This document shows positions 1 to 7,900 of a stretch of DNA of 64,000 nucleotides, in pieces. Under the pieces are notes generated by a model. The model was not told where the DNA came from. It searched no databases and saw only the letters and a program-made list of their open reading frames with translations. Source of the DNA: Sphingomonas japonica. GTDB taxonomy: Bacteria > Pseudomonadota > Alphaproteobacteria > Sphingomonadales > Sphingomonadaceae. The stretch is from contig NZ_VDYR01000001.1 of assembly GCF_006346325.1 (NCBI RefSeq), positions 1,488,001-1,552,000 on the forward strand, in the 5' to 3' direction. Every line of letters starts with the position of its first letter. The stretch's first letter is position 1. The position numbers and the translations under genes were made by a program.

Positions 1-206
1 TGTTCCCCTTCTACCTGATCCACCATTCTGCGATCGTCGTGACCGCATGGGCGACGCTGCCGCTCGCCTTCGATCCGTGGAGCCAGTTCGCCATCCTGCT
101 CGCTGCAACCGGCACCGCGTGCGCGCTGTTCTACCTGATCGGTCGCCGGATCGGCTGGCTCCGCCCGCTGATCGGATTACGCTCCCGGGTGGCCAGCCGG
201 GGCTGA
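1..206 (+). CDS. Acyltransferase-3 family membrane protein, C-terminal end only
   Basis: The frame is open from the window edge to a TGA at 204-206 and gives 67 residues. It has two hydrophobic stretches separated by a short hydrophilic turn, beginning with FPFYLIHHS and ending with a basic tail (IGRRIGWLRPLIGL). The YLIHH-type segment followed by a last membrane helix and a basic RxxWLRPLxGL-like end is what I recall from acyltransferase-3 (OpgC/OafA-like) integral membrane proteins, which move acyl groups onto sugars or glucans in the envelope. The catalytic N-terminal part lies outside the window, so the substrate cannot be judged. Confidence 0.6.
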   Translation, partial: FPFYLIHHSAIVVTAWATLPLAFDPWSQFAILLAATGTACALFYLIGRRIGWLRPLIGLRSRVASRG

Positions 207-223
207 TCTGATAGGAGGCGGCG

Positions 224-1162
224 ATGTCTTCCCCCTCCGCCCCTCGCTGGAGCCTCGCCATTCATGGCGGCGCCGGTCGTTTCGAACGTGGCCGCCTCGT
301 GCCGACCTGGGAACCCGCCGCGCGAGCCGGTCTCGCCGCTGCGCTCGACGCAGGCAGCGCCATCCTCGCCGCCGACGGCTCCGCGCTCGACGCGGTCGAA
401 GCCGCCGTGCGCGTGCTCGAGGACGACCCGGCCTTCAACGCCGGACGCGGCGCGGTCTTCACCGCTGACGGCACGATCGAGCTCGACGCCGCGATCATGG
501 ATGGCCGCGACCGCCGCGCCGGTGCCGTCGCTGCGCAAACCTTCGCGCGCAACCCCGTCACCCTGGCCCGCGCGGTCATGGAGCAAAGCCCGCACGTGCT
601 GCTGGTCGGCGACGGCGCCGATCGCTTCGCCGCCGCGCACGATCTTGACCCGGCGACACCCGGTTGGTTCGAGATTCCGCAGCGCCGCGCGCAACTCAAC
701 GCATCGCTGCTCGACGATGCCGATGCCTTCGATGTCGATGCCAAGTTCGGCACGGTCGGCGCGGTCGCGTGCGATCCACATGGCCATGTTGCCGCCGCCA
801 CCTCGACCGGCGGCATCACCGGCAAGCGCTGGGGCCGCGTCGGCGATTCGCCGATCATCGGCGCGGGCACTTACGCCGATGACCGCGCCTGCGCCGTCTC
901 CGCGACCGGGGCGGGCGAGTATTTCCTGCGCGCCGGCGTCGCTCACGAGATCGCCGCGCGGATGCGCTTGCTGGGCGAGGATGCCGCCGCTGCCGCCGAT
1001 GCCGTGATCGCCGACGTCACCGCGCTCGGTGGATCGGGCGGGGTCATCGTCGTCGATCCGACAGGGAGGATCGCCTGGCGCTTTTCCACCAGGGGCATGA
1101 ACCGGGGCTTTGCGACCAGTGACGGCCGGCGGCACGTCGCGATCTTCGGCGACGAGGATTGA
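224..1162 (+). CDS. iaaA: Isoaspartyl peptidase / plant-type L-asparaginase (Ntn hydrolase)
   Basis: The 312-residue product matches the plant-type asparaginase family, which hydrolyses beta-aspartyl dipeptides and asparagine after self-cleavage. Visible signatures are the N-terminal IHGGAG (13-18), FNAGRGAVFT (71-80), ELDAAIMDG, and the autocleavage site KFGTVGAV, where Thr177 would become the N-terminal nucleophile of the beta subunit. It is followed by STGGITGKRWGRVGDSPIIGAG, which carries substrate-binding residues in this family. Length fits E. coli IaaA. There is a strong AGGAGG seven bases before ATG 224, which decides the start. No signal peptide is seen, so it is cytoplasmic. It is followed at 39 bp by a nuclease gene on the same strand. 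Confidence 0.93.
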   Translation: MSSPSAPRWSLAIHGGAGRFERGRLVPTWEPAARAGLAAALDAGSAILAADGSALDAVEAAVRVLEDDPAFNAGRGAVFTADGTIELDAAIMDGRDRRAGAVAAQTFARNPVTLARAVMEQSPHVLLVGDGADRFAAAHDLDPATPGWFEIPQRRAQLNASLLDDADAFDVDAKFGTVGAVACDPHGHVAAATSTGGITGKRWGRVGDSPIIGAGTYADDRACAVSATGAGEYFLRAGVAHEIAARMRLLGEDAAAAADAVIADVTALGGSGGVIVVDPTGRIAWRFSTRGMNRGFATSDGRRHVAIFGDED

Positions 1163-1201
1163 GCCTTTCGGTCGCTACGCCAGCCCGCTAGACGCGCGGA
1201 C

Positions 1202-2086
1202 ATGATCCGCCGCCTCCTCGCGCTCGTCGCCGCGCTTACCCTGACGCTCCCCTCGCCTGCCGCCGCGTACGGCGTCTATGGGCACGAGGCGATCGCCCGC
1301 ATCGCCATGCGCAACGTCGCGCCGGCCACGCGCTCGCGCGCGCTCGCGCTGCTTCGCCAGGCGCGGCTGCTCGAAACACCGGGCTGCGCGGCGGCGACGC
1401 CGGAGCATGCCAGCACCTGGCCCGACTGCATCCGCGCGATGGGCGCGCGGTTCAGCTACACCTCGCCGTGGCATTACCAGAATGTCGACATCTGCCAGCC
1501 CTTCGACCTCGAAAGCGCCTGCGCCGACGGCAACTGCGTCTCCGCCCAGGTCGATCGCCAGGTCGAGCTGCTCAAGAACCGCACCATTCCGGTTCGCGAG
1601 AAAGTTGCGGCGCTCGCCTTCCTGATCCACTTCGTCGGCGACCTGCACATGCCGCTCCACGCCGGCGACCGCGGCGATCGCGGCGGCAACGACGTCAAGG
1701 CGAGCTACGGCGCCTACACCACCGACTGGCTCAACCTCCACTCGATCTGGGACACGCCGCTGGCCGAACGCGCGATCACCACCCCGCCCGACCCGGTGCG
1801 CGCCTATTCCGAGCAGGAGCGCGCGGTACTCGGCAGCGGAACGACCAAGGACTGGAGCCGTGAAGCATGGGCGGTCAGCCGCGACGTCGCCTATGCCCAG
1901 GCGCTCGGCGGCGATCCCTGCGGCCCCAAGCCGACCGGGCGCATCGAATACACCAACGCCGCGATCGAAGCGTCGATCGACGCCGAGAAGCAGCAAGTCG
2001 TCCGCGCCGGCCTGCGCCTCGCCCGCCTGCTCGATGAGGCGCTTGATCCCGCCAACGCCTTCACCCCGCAGCGGCGGCGGCGATAG
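1202..2086 (+). CDS. Secreted S1/P1-family nuclease (zinc-dependent)
   Basis: The 294-residue protein has a classical signal peptide (basic MIRR, a leucine/alanine core, cleavage near AAAYG at 22-24). The mature protein starts YGVYGHEAIA, equivalent to the W-G-x-x-GH start of S1/P1 nucleases whose first mature residues bind zinc. The central HFVGDLHMPLHAG motif near residues 142-154, followed by DRGGNDV, is the trinuclear-zinc signature of the family. A periplasmic or extracellular single-strand nuclease / 3-prime nucleotidase is expected. The first mature residue is Tyr rather than the usual Trp. The Shine-Dalgarno sequence is weak. Confidence 0.9.
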   Translation: MIRRLLALVAALTLTLPSPAAAYGVYGHEAIARIAMRNVAPATRSRALALLRQARLLETPGCAAATPEHASTWPDCIRAMGARFSYTSPWHYQNVDICQPFDLESACADGNCVSAQVDRQVELLKNRTIPVREKVAALAFLIHFVGDLHMPLHAGDRGDRGGNDVKASYGAYTTDWLNLHSIWDTPLAERAITTPPDPVRAYSEQERAVLGSGTTKDWSREAWAVSRDVAYAQALGGDPCGPKPTGRIEYTNAAIEASIDAEKQQVVRAGLRLARLLDEALDPANAFTPQRRRR

Positions 2087-2140
2087 GTCCACCGCAACCG
2101 ACGCCCGGGTTAGCTCCCTCCGGGCCACATACTCCCCGTC

Positions 2141-2160
2141 ATTCCCGCGAAGGCGGGAAT
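2141..2160. repeat. REP-like palindrome in intergenic spacer
   Basis: A perfect 8-bp inverted repeat, ATTCCCGC-GAAG-GCGGGAAT, lies downstream of the nuclease gene in the convergent spacer 2087-2298. The flanks (GTC before, CCAG after) match the dispersed palindromes I recall from sphingomonad and other proteobacterial genomes. It may form a hairpin, but there is no T-run, so it is not a clear terminator. An eight-C run follows at 2197-2204. Confidence 0.6.
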
Positions 2161-2287
2161 CCAGCTTGCTTCGGAAGGTCGGCCGAGATGGCTCCGCCCC
2201 CCCCTTCCCGAGGGTGGCAGGGGCGCGTGCCCTGCAATTAACCTGTCAAAGAGCAGGGCCGTTCTGGCTCATATGATTACCGCATAC

Positions 2288-2300
2288 AACCATATAGGTT
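2288..2300. promoter_or_regulatory. Operator-like AT-rich palindrome AACC-ATATA-GGTT
   Basis: An AACC/GGTT inverted repeat around ATATA sits in an unusually AT-rich patch (about 2268-2312) of otherwise GC-rich DNA. It lies in a convergent spacer and just touches the 3-prime end of the next minus-strand gene, where no promoter is expected. It resembles dimeric repressor operators only in form. No target gene is evident. Confidence 0.25.
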
Positions 2301-2589
2301 ATTTGTCAACCCTGTCCCTCGGTCCCCAGTGCCAACTCCAGCCGCCATCGGTCTTGGTCCACGCCGCCGCGAGAAACCCCGCCAGCACCACCGCCAGCAC
2401 CGCCAGTCGTGTCAGGTCGTCCGGCGCGAAGCGCACCATTGCCAGCACCGCGACGAGCAGCGCGCCGGTCATCGCCCAGCCCTGCCACGTCACCGGCGTC
2501 GCGCCGAACCCGTACAGCTTGGGCGCGAACCAATATCCCTCGCGAACCCGCAACGCATCGCGATACGGCTTCAACCTGCTCCTGCGCAT
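2299..2589 (-). CDS. Small two-helix membrane protein of SPFH operon
   Basis: This 96-residue protein was not assigned to a named family. The N-terminus is basic (MRRSRLKPYRDALRVREGYWF), followed by two predicted membrane segments (about 39-55 and 58-78) and a Trp-rich end (GGWSWHWGPRD). The ATG at 2589 overlaps the TGA of the upstream ribbon-helix-helix gene by one base (TGATG), which decides this start over upstream in-frame codons and suggests translational coupling. It is the third gene of an SPFH - RHH - membrane protein operon, so a role in membrane organisation with the SPFH protein is a reasonable inference. Confidence 0.75.
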   Translation of the reverse strand: MRRSRLKPYRDALRVREGYWFAPKLYGFGATPVTWQGWAMTGALLVAVLAMVRFAPDDLTRLAVLAVVLAGFLAAAWTKTDGGWSWHWGPRDRVDK

Positions 2590-2801
2590 CACATGTCCTC
2601 CGTTTTGACCACCGGCCGCCCCCGCTTGGCGCGCACCGGTTCGCTCAGCTTCACACCACGCCGCCCCAGCGCCTCGCGCAGCAGGCACTCGACCTGCGCG
2701 TTGACGCTGCGCAGATCACCCGCCGCGCTCCGCTCGATCGCCGCATGCAGCGCGGGATCTAGGCGGAGCGGAAACGCTTTCTTGGGCGGCGCATCGGGCA
2801 T
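2589..2801 (-). CDS. Arc/HicB-type ribbon-helix-helix DNA-binding protein, 70 aa
   Basis: The 70-residue product reads KAFPLRLDPALHAAIERSAAGDLRSVNAQVECLLREALGRRGV, a typical Arc-like ribbon-helix-helix: a beta strand (FPLRLDP), helix 1 (LHAAIERSA) and helix 2 (SVNAQVECLLREAL). The tail is basic (RAKRGRP) and could contact DNA. ATG 2801 sits two bases after the stop of the SPFH gene. Proteins of this shape are often labelled antitoxins, but no toxin ORF lies beside it. Autoregulation of the SPFH operon through the inverted repeat at 3725-3749 is plausible and untested. Confidence 0.8.
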   Translation of the reverse strand: MPDAPPKKAFPLRLDPALHAAIERSAAGDLRSVNAQVECLLREALGRRGVKLSEPVRAKRGRPVVKTEDM

Positions 2802-2803
2802 CG

Positions 2804-3709
2804 TTACTGGTAGAGCGACCCGGCATTGACCACCGGCTGGGTGTCGCGCTCCGAACACAGCACCACCATCAGGTTCGATACCATCGCCGCGCGGCGCTCG
2901 TCGTCGAGTTCGACGACGTTCTTCTCCGACAATTGCGTCAACGCCATCTCGACCATGCCGACCGCGCCTGCCACCAGCGTGGCCCGCGCCGACACCACCG
3001 CTTCCGCCTGCTGTCGCCGCAGCATGGCCTGCGCGATCTCCTGCGCATAGGCGAGGTGCGTCAACCGGCACTCGTCGATATGCACCCCTGCCGCCGCGAC
3101 CCGATCCTGGAGTTCCACCTGCAATTCGTCGCTGATGATGTCGGGGCTACCGCGCAGCGTCGTTTCCTGATGCGTGAAGTCGTCATAGGGATACCGCGCC
3201 CCGATCGTGCGCACCGCGCTTTCGATCTGGATGTGGACGAATTCCTTGTAGTCGTCGGTATCGAACAGCGCCTGCGCGGTATCCGCCACGCGCCATACCA
3301 CGTTCGACGCGATCTCGATCGGGTTGCCGCGCAGGTCGTTGACCTTCAGCCGTTCCGACGTGATGTTGTGGATGCGGACCGAGATCTTCTTCTTGATCAT
3401 CCACGGCCACGTCCAGCGCAGCCCTGTGGTGCGATCGGTCCCGCGATACGCGCCGAACAACAGGATCGCCGCAGCCTGGTTGGGCTGGAGCAGGTAGAAA
3501 CCGACGCTCACGAATACCGCCACCAGCCCGCCGACGGCTACGCTTATCGCAGCCAGTACGTTGTCAGCGCCATCGCGAAACTGCGTGAAACCCCAGACCA
3601 CCAAGCCGATCGCCAGCAGCACCACGACCAGCATTCCGTATCCGCTCATCGTCGCCGCTTCGCGCTCCGCACTCCGCCGCAGCGCCCGATCCCCTGCCAC
3701 CACTTCCAT
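2804..3709 (-). CDS. SPFH / Band 7 domain membrane protein
   Basis: The 301-residue product has two N-terminal membrane segments (about 22-42 and 52-74), then a Band 7 domain. Stretches such as [55 protein letters not shown] and [29 protein letters not shown] are characteristic of stomatin/prohibitin-like proteins, which oligomerise on membranes and scaffold other proteins or proteases. A GGGAGG five bases before ATG 3709 supports this start. It heads an operon with an RHH regulator and a small membrane protein, and a perfect inverted repeat lies immediately upstream. Confidence 0.9.
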   Translation of the reverse strand: MEVVAGDRALRRSAEREAATMSGYGMLVVVLLAIGLVVWGFTQFRDGADNVLAAISVAVGGLVAVFVSVGFYLLQPNQAAAILLFGAYRGTDRTTGLRWTWPWMIKKKISVRIHNITSERLKVNDLRGNPIEIASNVVWRVADTAQALFDTDDYKEFVHIQIESAVRTIGARYPYDDFTHQETTLRGSPDIISDELQVELQDRVAAAGVHIDECRLTHLAYAQEIAQAMLRRQQAEAVVSARATLVAGAVGMVEMALTQLSEKNVVELDDERRAAMVSNLMVVLCSERDTQPVVNAGSLYQ

Positions 3710-3724
3710 CTCGACCTCCCGTTA

Positions 3725-3749
3725 ATGTGATATCACTTTTATATCACAT
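3725..3749. promoter_or_regulatory. Perfect 9-bp inverted repeat upstream of SPFH operon
   Basis: ATGTGATAT (3725-3733), spacer CACTTTT, ATATCACAT (3741-3749): two exact 9-bp arms with a 7-bp spacer, 15 bp upstream of the SPFH start. The left arm also forms a smaller palindrome, GTGATATCAC (3727-3736). The size and position fit a dimeric repressor operator controlling the SPFH operon. The binder is unknown; the RHH protein of the same operon, or a PadR/GntR-type factor encoded elsewhere, are candidates. Confidence 0.6.
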
Positions 3750-3780
3750 CCGGAACGTCGCCAAGCGAAATCGGAGAGGG

Positions 3781-3819
3781 CGAAACAAAACCGGCCGAGG
3801 GTGTCCCCCCGGCCGGTTT
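3781..3819 (-). terminator. Rho-independent terminator of the tol-pal operon
   Basis: AAACCGGCC (3788-3796) pairs with GGCCGGTTT (3811-3819). Read on the minus strand, the hairpin is followed by TTTTGTTTCG. It lies 27 bp after the pal stop codon, so it terminates the long minus-strand tol-pal transcript before the SPFH promoter. Confidence 0.75.
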
Positions 3820-3845
3820 CGACATTTCTATAAGTTGCGGCGGCC

Positions 3846-4370
3846 TTAGTTCAACACCACCGTCACCGCGCGGCGATTCTGCGCCCAGCTCGATTCGTCA
3901 GAGCCCAGTGCGATCGGGCGCTCCTTGCCATAGCTGATCGTGGTGATGCGTCCGGCATCGATGCCGCGCGCCGCCAGATAGTTCTTGGCCGAATTGGCGC
4001 GGCGGTCGCCGAGTGCAAGGTTGTATTCGCGGGTGCCGCGCTCGTCGGCATGGCCTTCGAGCGTGACTCGGACATTGGGGTATTGCTGCAGCCACGTCGC
4101 CTGGCTGTCGAGGATGCCGCGCGCGGTCGGGTCGATGTCATAGCTGTCGAGCGCAAAGTTGATCGTGTCGCTCGACACCGACTGGCGGAAGTCCTCTGCA
4201 GAGCCCGGAACCACTGCGCCGCCCGTTGTGCCACCATTGTCCATGCCCGTGCCGGGCTGCGTCATGCCGTCGCCCGGGGCTGGCGGCAGCACTTCGGGCC
4301 GCTTCTTGGCGCAGCCTGCGGTCGCAACCAGTGCGGCGGCGAGGATGATCTTGGTCGTGGTCGTTGCCAT
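3846..4370 (-). CDS. pal: Peptidoglycan-associated lipoprotein Pal
   Basis: This 174-residue outer-membrane lipoprotein has a signal peptide ending in the lipobox ATAGC, with acylated Cys20. A Gly/Pro/Thr-rich linker (about 27-58) leads to an OmpA-like peptidoglycan-binding domain with the GHADERGTREYN motif (106-117) and the LALGDRRANSAKNYL signature. It bridges the outer membrane and peptidoglycan and partners TolB during envelope constriction. AGGAG eight bases upstream supports ATG 4370. It is the last gene of ybgC-tolQRAB-pal. Confidence 0.97.
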   Translation of the reverse strand: MATTTTKIILAAALVATAGCAKKRPEVLPPAPGDGMTQPGTGMDNGGTTGGAVVPGSAEDFRQSVSSDTINFALDSYDIDPTARGILDSQATWLQQYPNVRVTLEGHADERGTREYNLALGDRRANSAKNYLAARGIDAGRITTISYGKERPIALGSDESSWAQNRRAVTVVLN

Positions 4371-4457
4371 CGGATGTTCTCCTGTCGATTCGTCGCGTCA
4401 ATTGTTCGATCGGCGCAACCGTAACGCATCTCGGCGCGATCGGTGTCAAAAATACTT

Positions 4458-5849
4458 TCAGTCGCGTAACGGTCCCCAGCTCGGATCGGATCCATCGAGC
4501 GGCGTCGGAATACGGCGTTCATTGACCCCGGTGAGGTCCACCGACCAGGTTTCAGCCTTGCCCGATCGCCCCTGCGACGACCGGAAGAAGGTGACGACGC
4601 GGCCGTTCGGCGACCAGCTCGGCGCCTCGTCGCCCCAGCTTTCGGTCAGGATGCGCTCGCCGCCGCCCGACGGGTTCATCACGCCGATGCGAAAGCCGCC
4701 GGAAATCTTGGTGAAGGCGATCAGGTCGCCGCGCGGGCTCCACGCCGGCGTGGCATAACGCCCGCCGCCGAAGCTGATGCGCTGCTGCCCCGACCCGTCG
4801 GCGTTCATCACATAGAGCTGCTGCGTCCCGCCGCGATCGCTCTCGAACACGATGCGGCGGCCGTCGGGCGAATAGCTGCCGCCGGTGTCGATCCCCGGCG
4901 ACTGGGTCAGCCGCTGCGGCTGCCCTCCCGAAGCGCGGATGCGATAGATGTCGGTGTTGCCCGACTGCGCCATCGAGAACAGCACCCACTGCCCGTCCGG
5001 CGAAAAGCGGGGCGCCAGCGTCAGCGACGCGTTCGACACCAGCGCGCGGGTGCGACCCGATCCCAGTTCGTAGATATAGATCGACGGCTTGTCGTTCTGG
5101 TACGACATGAACACGATCGACTGCTGGTTCGGCGCGAAACGCGGCGTCAGCACGATCGACTGGCCGTTGGTCAGAAAGCGGTGGTTGGCGCCGTCCTGGT
5201 CCATGATCGCCAGCCGCTTGATGCGCTTGCCCTTGGGTCCCGTCTCGGAGACATAGACGACACGGCTGTCGAAATACGGCCCCTCGCCGGTCAACCGGGT
5301 GTAGATGCTGTCGGCGCATTTATGCGCGGCACGGCGCCAGTCGGCGGGCGACACCACGAATCCCTGACGCGTCAGCTCGATGCGCGAGAACACGTCGTAC
5401 AGGTAGCAGCCCACGGTCAAATTGCCGTCGCCATTGGCGCGCACGAAACCCTGCACCAACGCCTGCGCCCCGGTGCCGCCCCAATAATCGAACTGCGGCG
5501 CAGTGACCTCGGGAAAGCCGACCGCACGCAATTGCGACGGCGGCAGCGGCGTGAACAACCCCGAATTGCGCAAGTCGGTCGCCACCACATCGGCCACCTG
5601 CCGCCCCAGTTGATCGGTCGATCCAGCCGCCGTGCCAACCGCGTTCGGCGTCGGCATCCCCGGAATGGCGATCGGCATCGGCGCGGAAATGCCCCCCGTC
5701 ACCGACACTTCCAGCGGCGGCGCGGACTGGCCGTCCTGCGGCGCGTCGAGCGTCGGTGGCGGGGCGATATCCTGCGCTAGCGCCGCAGGCGCAGCGAAAA
5801 GGCTCAGCAGCACGAGCGCAGGCGCGGGGTTTCTCAGCAGGCGATTCAT
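4458..5849 (-). CDS. tolB: Tol-Pal system periplasmic protein TolB
   Basis: The 463-residue periplasmic protein has a signal peptide (MNRLLRN, then an Ala/Leu core ending ALAQ near residue 25), an N-terminal alpha/beta domain and a C-terminal beta-propeller. The propeller repeats read as LTLAPRFSPDGQWVLF, DTGGSYSPDGRRIVFESDR, YATPAWSPRGDLIAF and EAPSWSPNGRVVTFF. It links the TolQRA motor to Pal. The frame is open far upstream, but ATG 5849 begins a proper signal peptide just after the tolA stop (11-bp gap). Length fits the family. Confidence 0.96.
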   Translation of the reverse strand: MNRLLRNPAPALVLLSLFAAPAALAQDIAPPPTLDAPQDGQSAPPLEVSVTGGISAPMPIAIPGMPTPNAVGTAAGSTDQLGRQVADVVATDLRNSGLFTPLPPSQLRAVGFPEVTAPQFDYWGGTGAQALVQGFVRANGDGNLTVGCYLYDVFSRIELTRQGFVVSPADWRRAAHKCADSIYTRLTGEGPYFDSRVVYVSETGPKGKRIKRLAIMDQDGANHRFLTNGQSIVLTPRFAPNQQSIVFMSYQNDKPSIYIYELGSGRTRALVSNASLTLAPRFSPDGQWVLFSMAQSGNTDIYRIRASGGQPQRLTQSPGIDTGGSYSPDGRRIVFESDRGGTQQLYVMNADGSGQQRISFGGGRYATPAWSPRGDLIAFTKISGGFRIGVMNPSGGGERILTESWGDEAPSWSPNGRVVTFFRSSQGRSGKAETWSVDLTGVNERRIPTPLDGSDPSWGPLRD

Positions 5850-5860
5850 CGACACATCTC

Positions 5861-6745
5861 CTAACGCAGCTGCCAATTGTAATTGATGTTGCTCCACCCG
5901 CCATTGGCGGTCGAGTAGAATTCCGCCGGCAGCCGCAGCGGCGCGCAGCCCTTGAACGCGGCGATGCCCAGATCGACGACGCGCTGCTTGTAACGTTCGT
6001 TGCCGCCATCGACTCCCGACTGGCGCACGACGCGCGGATTTCCCGCAAGCGTACCGTCGCGGTTGAGGCGCAGGTTGAGCACGCTGACGATCTCGTTCGC
6101 CCCCGGTCCCGGATTGACCTGCCGGTCGGCGCAAGGCTGGATTTGCCGCCGGATCGCATCCTGGATGCCCGCCAGCGCGCGGGCATCGACGCGCGCAGCC
6201 TGCGGTGTCGTCGATGTGCTCTCGCTGGGCCGGTCGGCGATGCCCTTGAGGAAATCGTCGCCGAGCCGCGATCCGCGCGGACGCTCGCGCGCCGCCGTCG
6301 CCGACTTGCCGGTCGCCTTCTTCGCGGCAGGCGCGGCCTTGGACTTGGGCGCGGCATCGCGCTTGGGCTGCGCCTTGGCGACCTCGCGCTTGGGCGGCGA
6401 CGGCCGTTTCGGCGGGGGGGCAGCCTTGGGCGCCGGCGCGGCGGCAGGCGCCGGTTCGGGCTGCGGCTGCGGCGGGGTCGGATCGGGATCGGACACCGCT
6501 TCCGGCGCCGGCGCCGCCGCATCCTCGGGCGCGCCAAGCTCCGGCGCCATCGATTCCGCGGGCGTGATCTCGGACTGCGGCGCGGCGGCTTCCAGTCCGA
6601 TCTCGTCGACCAGGCTGACCTCGATCGGCGTCGGCTTCAAAATCTCGGGGTTGGGCGTCGCCAGAAATCCGACCGACAGCAGCCCGAACAGGACGATATG
6701 TCCCGCCGCGGCCAGCCCCAGGCCGATCTTTTCGGCGCGATCCAT
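5861..6745 (-). CDS. tolA: Tol-Pal system protein TolA
   Basis: This 294-residue protein has one N-terminal membrane anchor (about 7-27), a long Ala/Pro/Lys/Glu-rich periplasmic region (about 40-185) and a C-terminal TonB/TolA-like domain with a conserved-looking end (FKGCAPLRLPAEFYSTANGGWSN). It couples TolQR energy to the outer membrane. Sequence identity in TolA is low, so the call leans on the architecture and on its place between tolR and tolB. ATG 6745 is chosen over the adjacent GTG 6748. Confidence 0.9.
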   Translation of the reverse strand: MDRAEKIGLGLAAAGHIVLFGLLSVGFLATPNPEILKPTPIEVSLVDEIGLEAAAPQSEITPAESMAPELGAPEDAAAPAPEAVSDPDPTPPQPQPEPAPAAAPAPKAAPPPKRPSPPKREVAKAQPKRDAAPKSKAAPAAKKATGKSATAARERPRGSRLGDDFLKGIADRPSESTSTTPQAARVDARALAGIQDAIRRQIQPCADRQVNPGPGANEIVSVLNLRLNRDGTLAGNPRVVRQSGVDGGNERYKQRVVDLGIAAFKGCAPLRLPAEFYSTANGGWSNINYNWQLR

Positions 6746-6761
6746 CACAGGCGATCCCCGG

Positions 6762-7199
6762 TCACTCGCCCTCGCCGACGCCCGTCACCAGCGCGACGCG
6801 GTTCAGTCCGGCGCGGTTGAGTTCGCCCATCACGCGCATCACCCGGCCGTAATCGAGCCCGCGATCGGCGCGCAGCAGAACCTGCGGCGGCTGGCCGTCT
6901 TCCCCCGACGCCGCGATCTGCGCGAGCATGTCAGGCAGCGTCTCGTCGGTCACTTCCTCCTCGCCGACGAACAGCCGCCCGGCATCGTCGATCGCTACCG
7001 ACACGGGCTCCTGCTCCTGGTCGAGAGGCTTGGCGCGGCTGTCGGGCAGGTTGACCGGCACGCCCGCGGTGAGCAGCGGCGCCGTCACCATGAAGATGAT
7101 CAGCAGCACCAGCATCACGTCGACCAGCGGCGTGACGTTGATGTCGGCCATCGGCGCCCGCCGCCCCTTGCCGCGCGAGGAAGGCAGATTCATCGCCAT
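6762..7199 (-). CDS. tolR: Tol-Pal inner-membrane protein TolR (ExbD/TolR family)
   Basis: The 145-residue protein starts with a basic segment, then MADINVTPLVDVMLVLLIIFMV, a single membrane helix (23-42) containing the essential proton-channel aspartate Asp27. The periplasmic domain ends with LLRADRGLDYGRVMRVMGEL, typical of ExbD/TolR. It works with TolQ to harvest proton motive force for TolA. Only one base separates its ATG from the tolQ TGA, so the genes are probably co-translated. Confidence 0.95.
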   Translation of the reverse strand: MAMNLPSSRGKGRRAPMADINVTPLVDVMLVLLIIFMVTAPLLTAGVPVNLPDSRAKPLDQEQEPVSVAIDDAGRLFVGEEEVTDETLPDMLAQIAASGEDGQPPQVLLRADRGLDYGRVMRVMGELNRAGLNRVALVTGVGEGE

Positions 7200-7200
7200 G

Positions 7201-7893
7201 TCAGGCGCGCCCCTCCAGCTGTCGGCTCAGCGTGGCATGGAACGAGTCCGCGAATCGGTTGAGCCGGGCCTCGACCCGGTTGATGCCGTGGCTGTAGCGG
7301 TTGTACGCGATCACCGCGGGAATCGCCGCGAACAGCCCGATCGCGGTTGCGAACAGCGCCTCGGCGATGCCTGGCGCGACCACCGCCAGCGACGAGTTCT
7401 GCTCCGCGGCGATGCTGGTGAAGGCGCGCATGATCCCCCACACGGTGCCGAACAGTCCCACAAACGGCGCGACCGATCCCACCGTGGCGAGGATGTTGAG
7501 CCGGTCCGAAAGCCGGTCGATCTCGCCCGCGACCGCCGATCCCATCGCCGTCGCCAGCCGCTCGCGCGTGCCGTCGCGGTCGATCGTGCGTCCGCCGGTC
7601 GAACGCCGCCATTCCGACACGCCGGAGGAAAACACCCGCGCGATCGGCAGGTCGCTATCCGAATGCAGGCGATAGAAGGCGTCGATATCCTCTGCCTTCT
7701 TGTAATCGCTGTCGAACTTGTCGATCGCCTTGTGCGTCCGGCCGATCTTCGCCTTGAAGCTGACGATGATCGCCCAGGTCCAGATGCTGGCGAGGATCAG
7801 GCCGATCATCACCCCCTTCACCACCCAGTCGGCTTGCAGGAACAGCGCGACGGGCGACATCACCGACGCTTCGGTCATCAACGTGGGTTCCAT
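7201..7893 (-). CDS. tolQ: Tol-Pal inner-membrane protein TolQ (MotA/ExbB family)
   Basis: The 230-residue protein has three membrane helices (about 25-45, 137-159, 176-198) separated by a cytoplasmic loop, which is the TolQ/ExbB topology. Signatures are the LATVGSVAPFVGLFGTVWGIM stretch (135-155) and GIAEALFATAIGLFAAIPAV (175-194). It forms the proton-driven motor with TolR. It sits between ybgC (7-bp gap) and tolR. Confidence 0.97.
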   Translation of the reverse strand: MEPTLMTEASVMSPVALFLQADWVVKGVMIGLILASIWTWAIIVSFKAKIGRTHKAIDKFDSDYKKAEDIDAFYRLHSDSDLPIARVFSSGVSEWRRSTGGRTIDRDGTRERLATAMGSAVAGEIDRLSDRLNILATVGSVAPFVGLFGTVWGIMRAFTSIAAEQNSSLAVVAPGIAEALFATAIGLFAAIPAVIAYNRYSHGINRVEARLNRFADSFHATLSRQLEGRA

Positions 7894-7900
7894 GGGTGGC

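Noticed and set aside
2197..2204. Run of eight C
   Set aside because: Isolated homopolymer in a non-coding spacer; no gene whose phase it could switch.
2589..2801. RHH gene as half of a toxin-antitoxin pair
   Set aside because: No HicA-, RelE- or PIN-like partner is adjacent; it lies in the SPFH operon.
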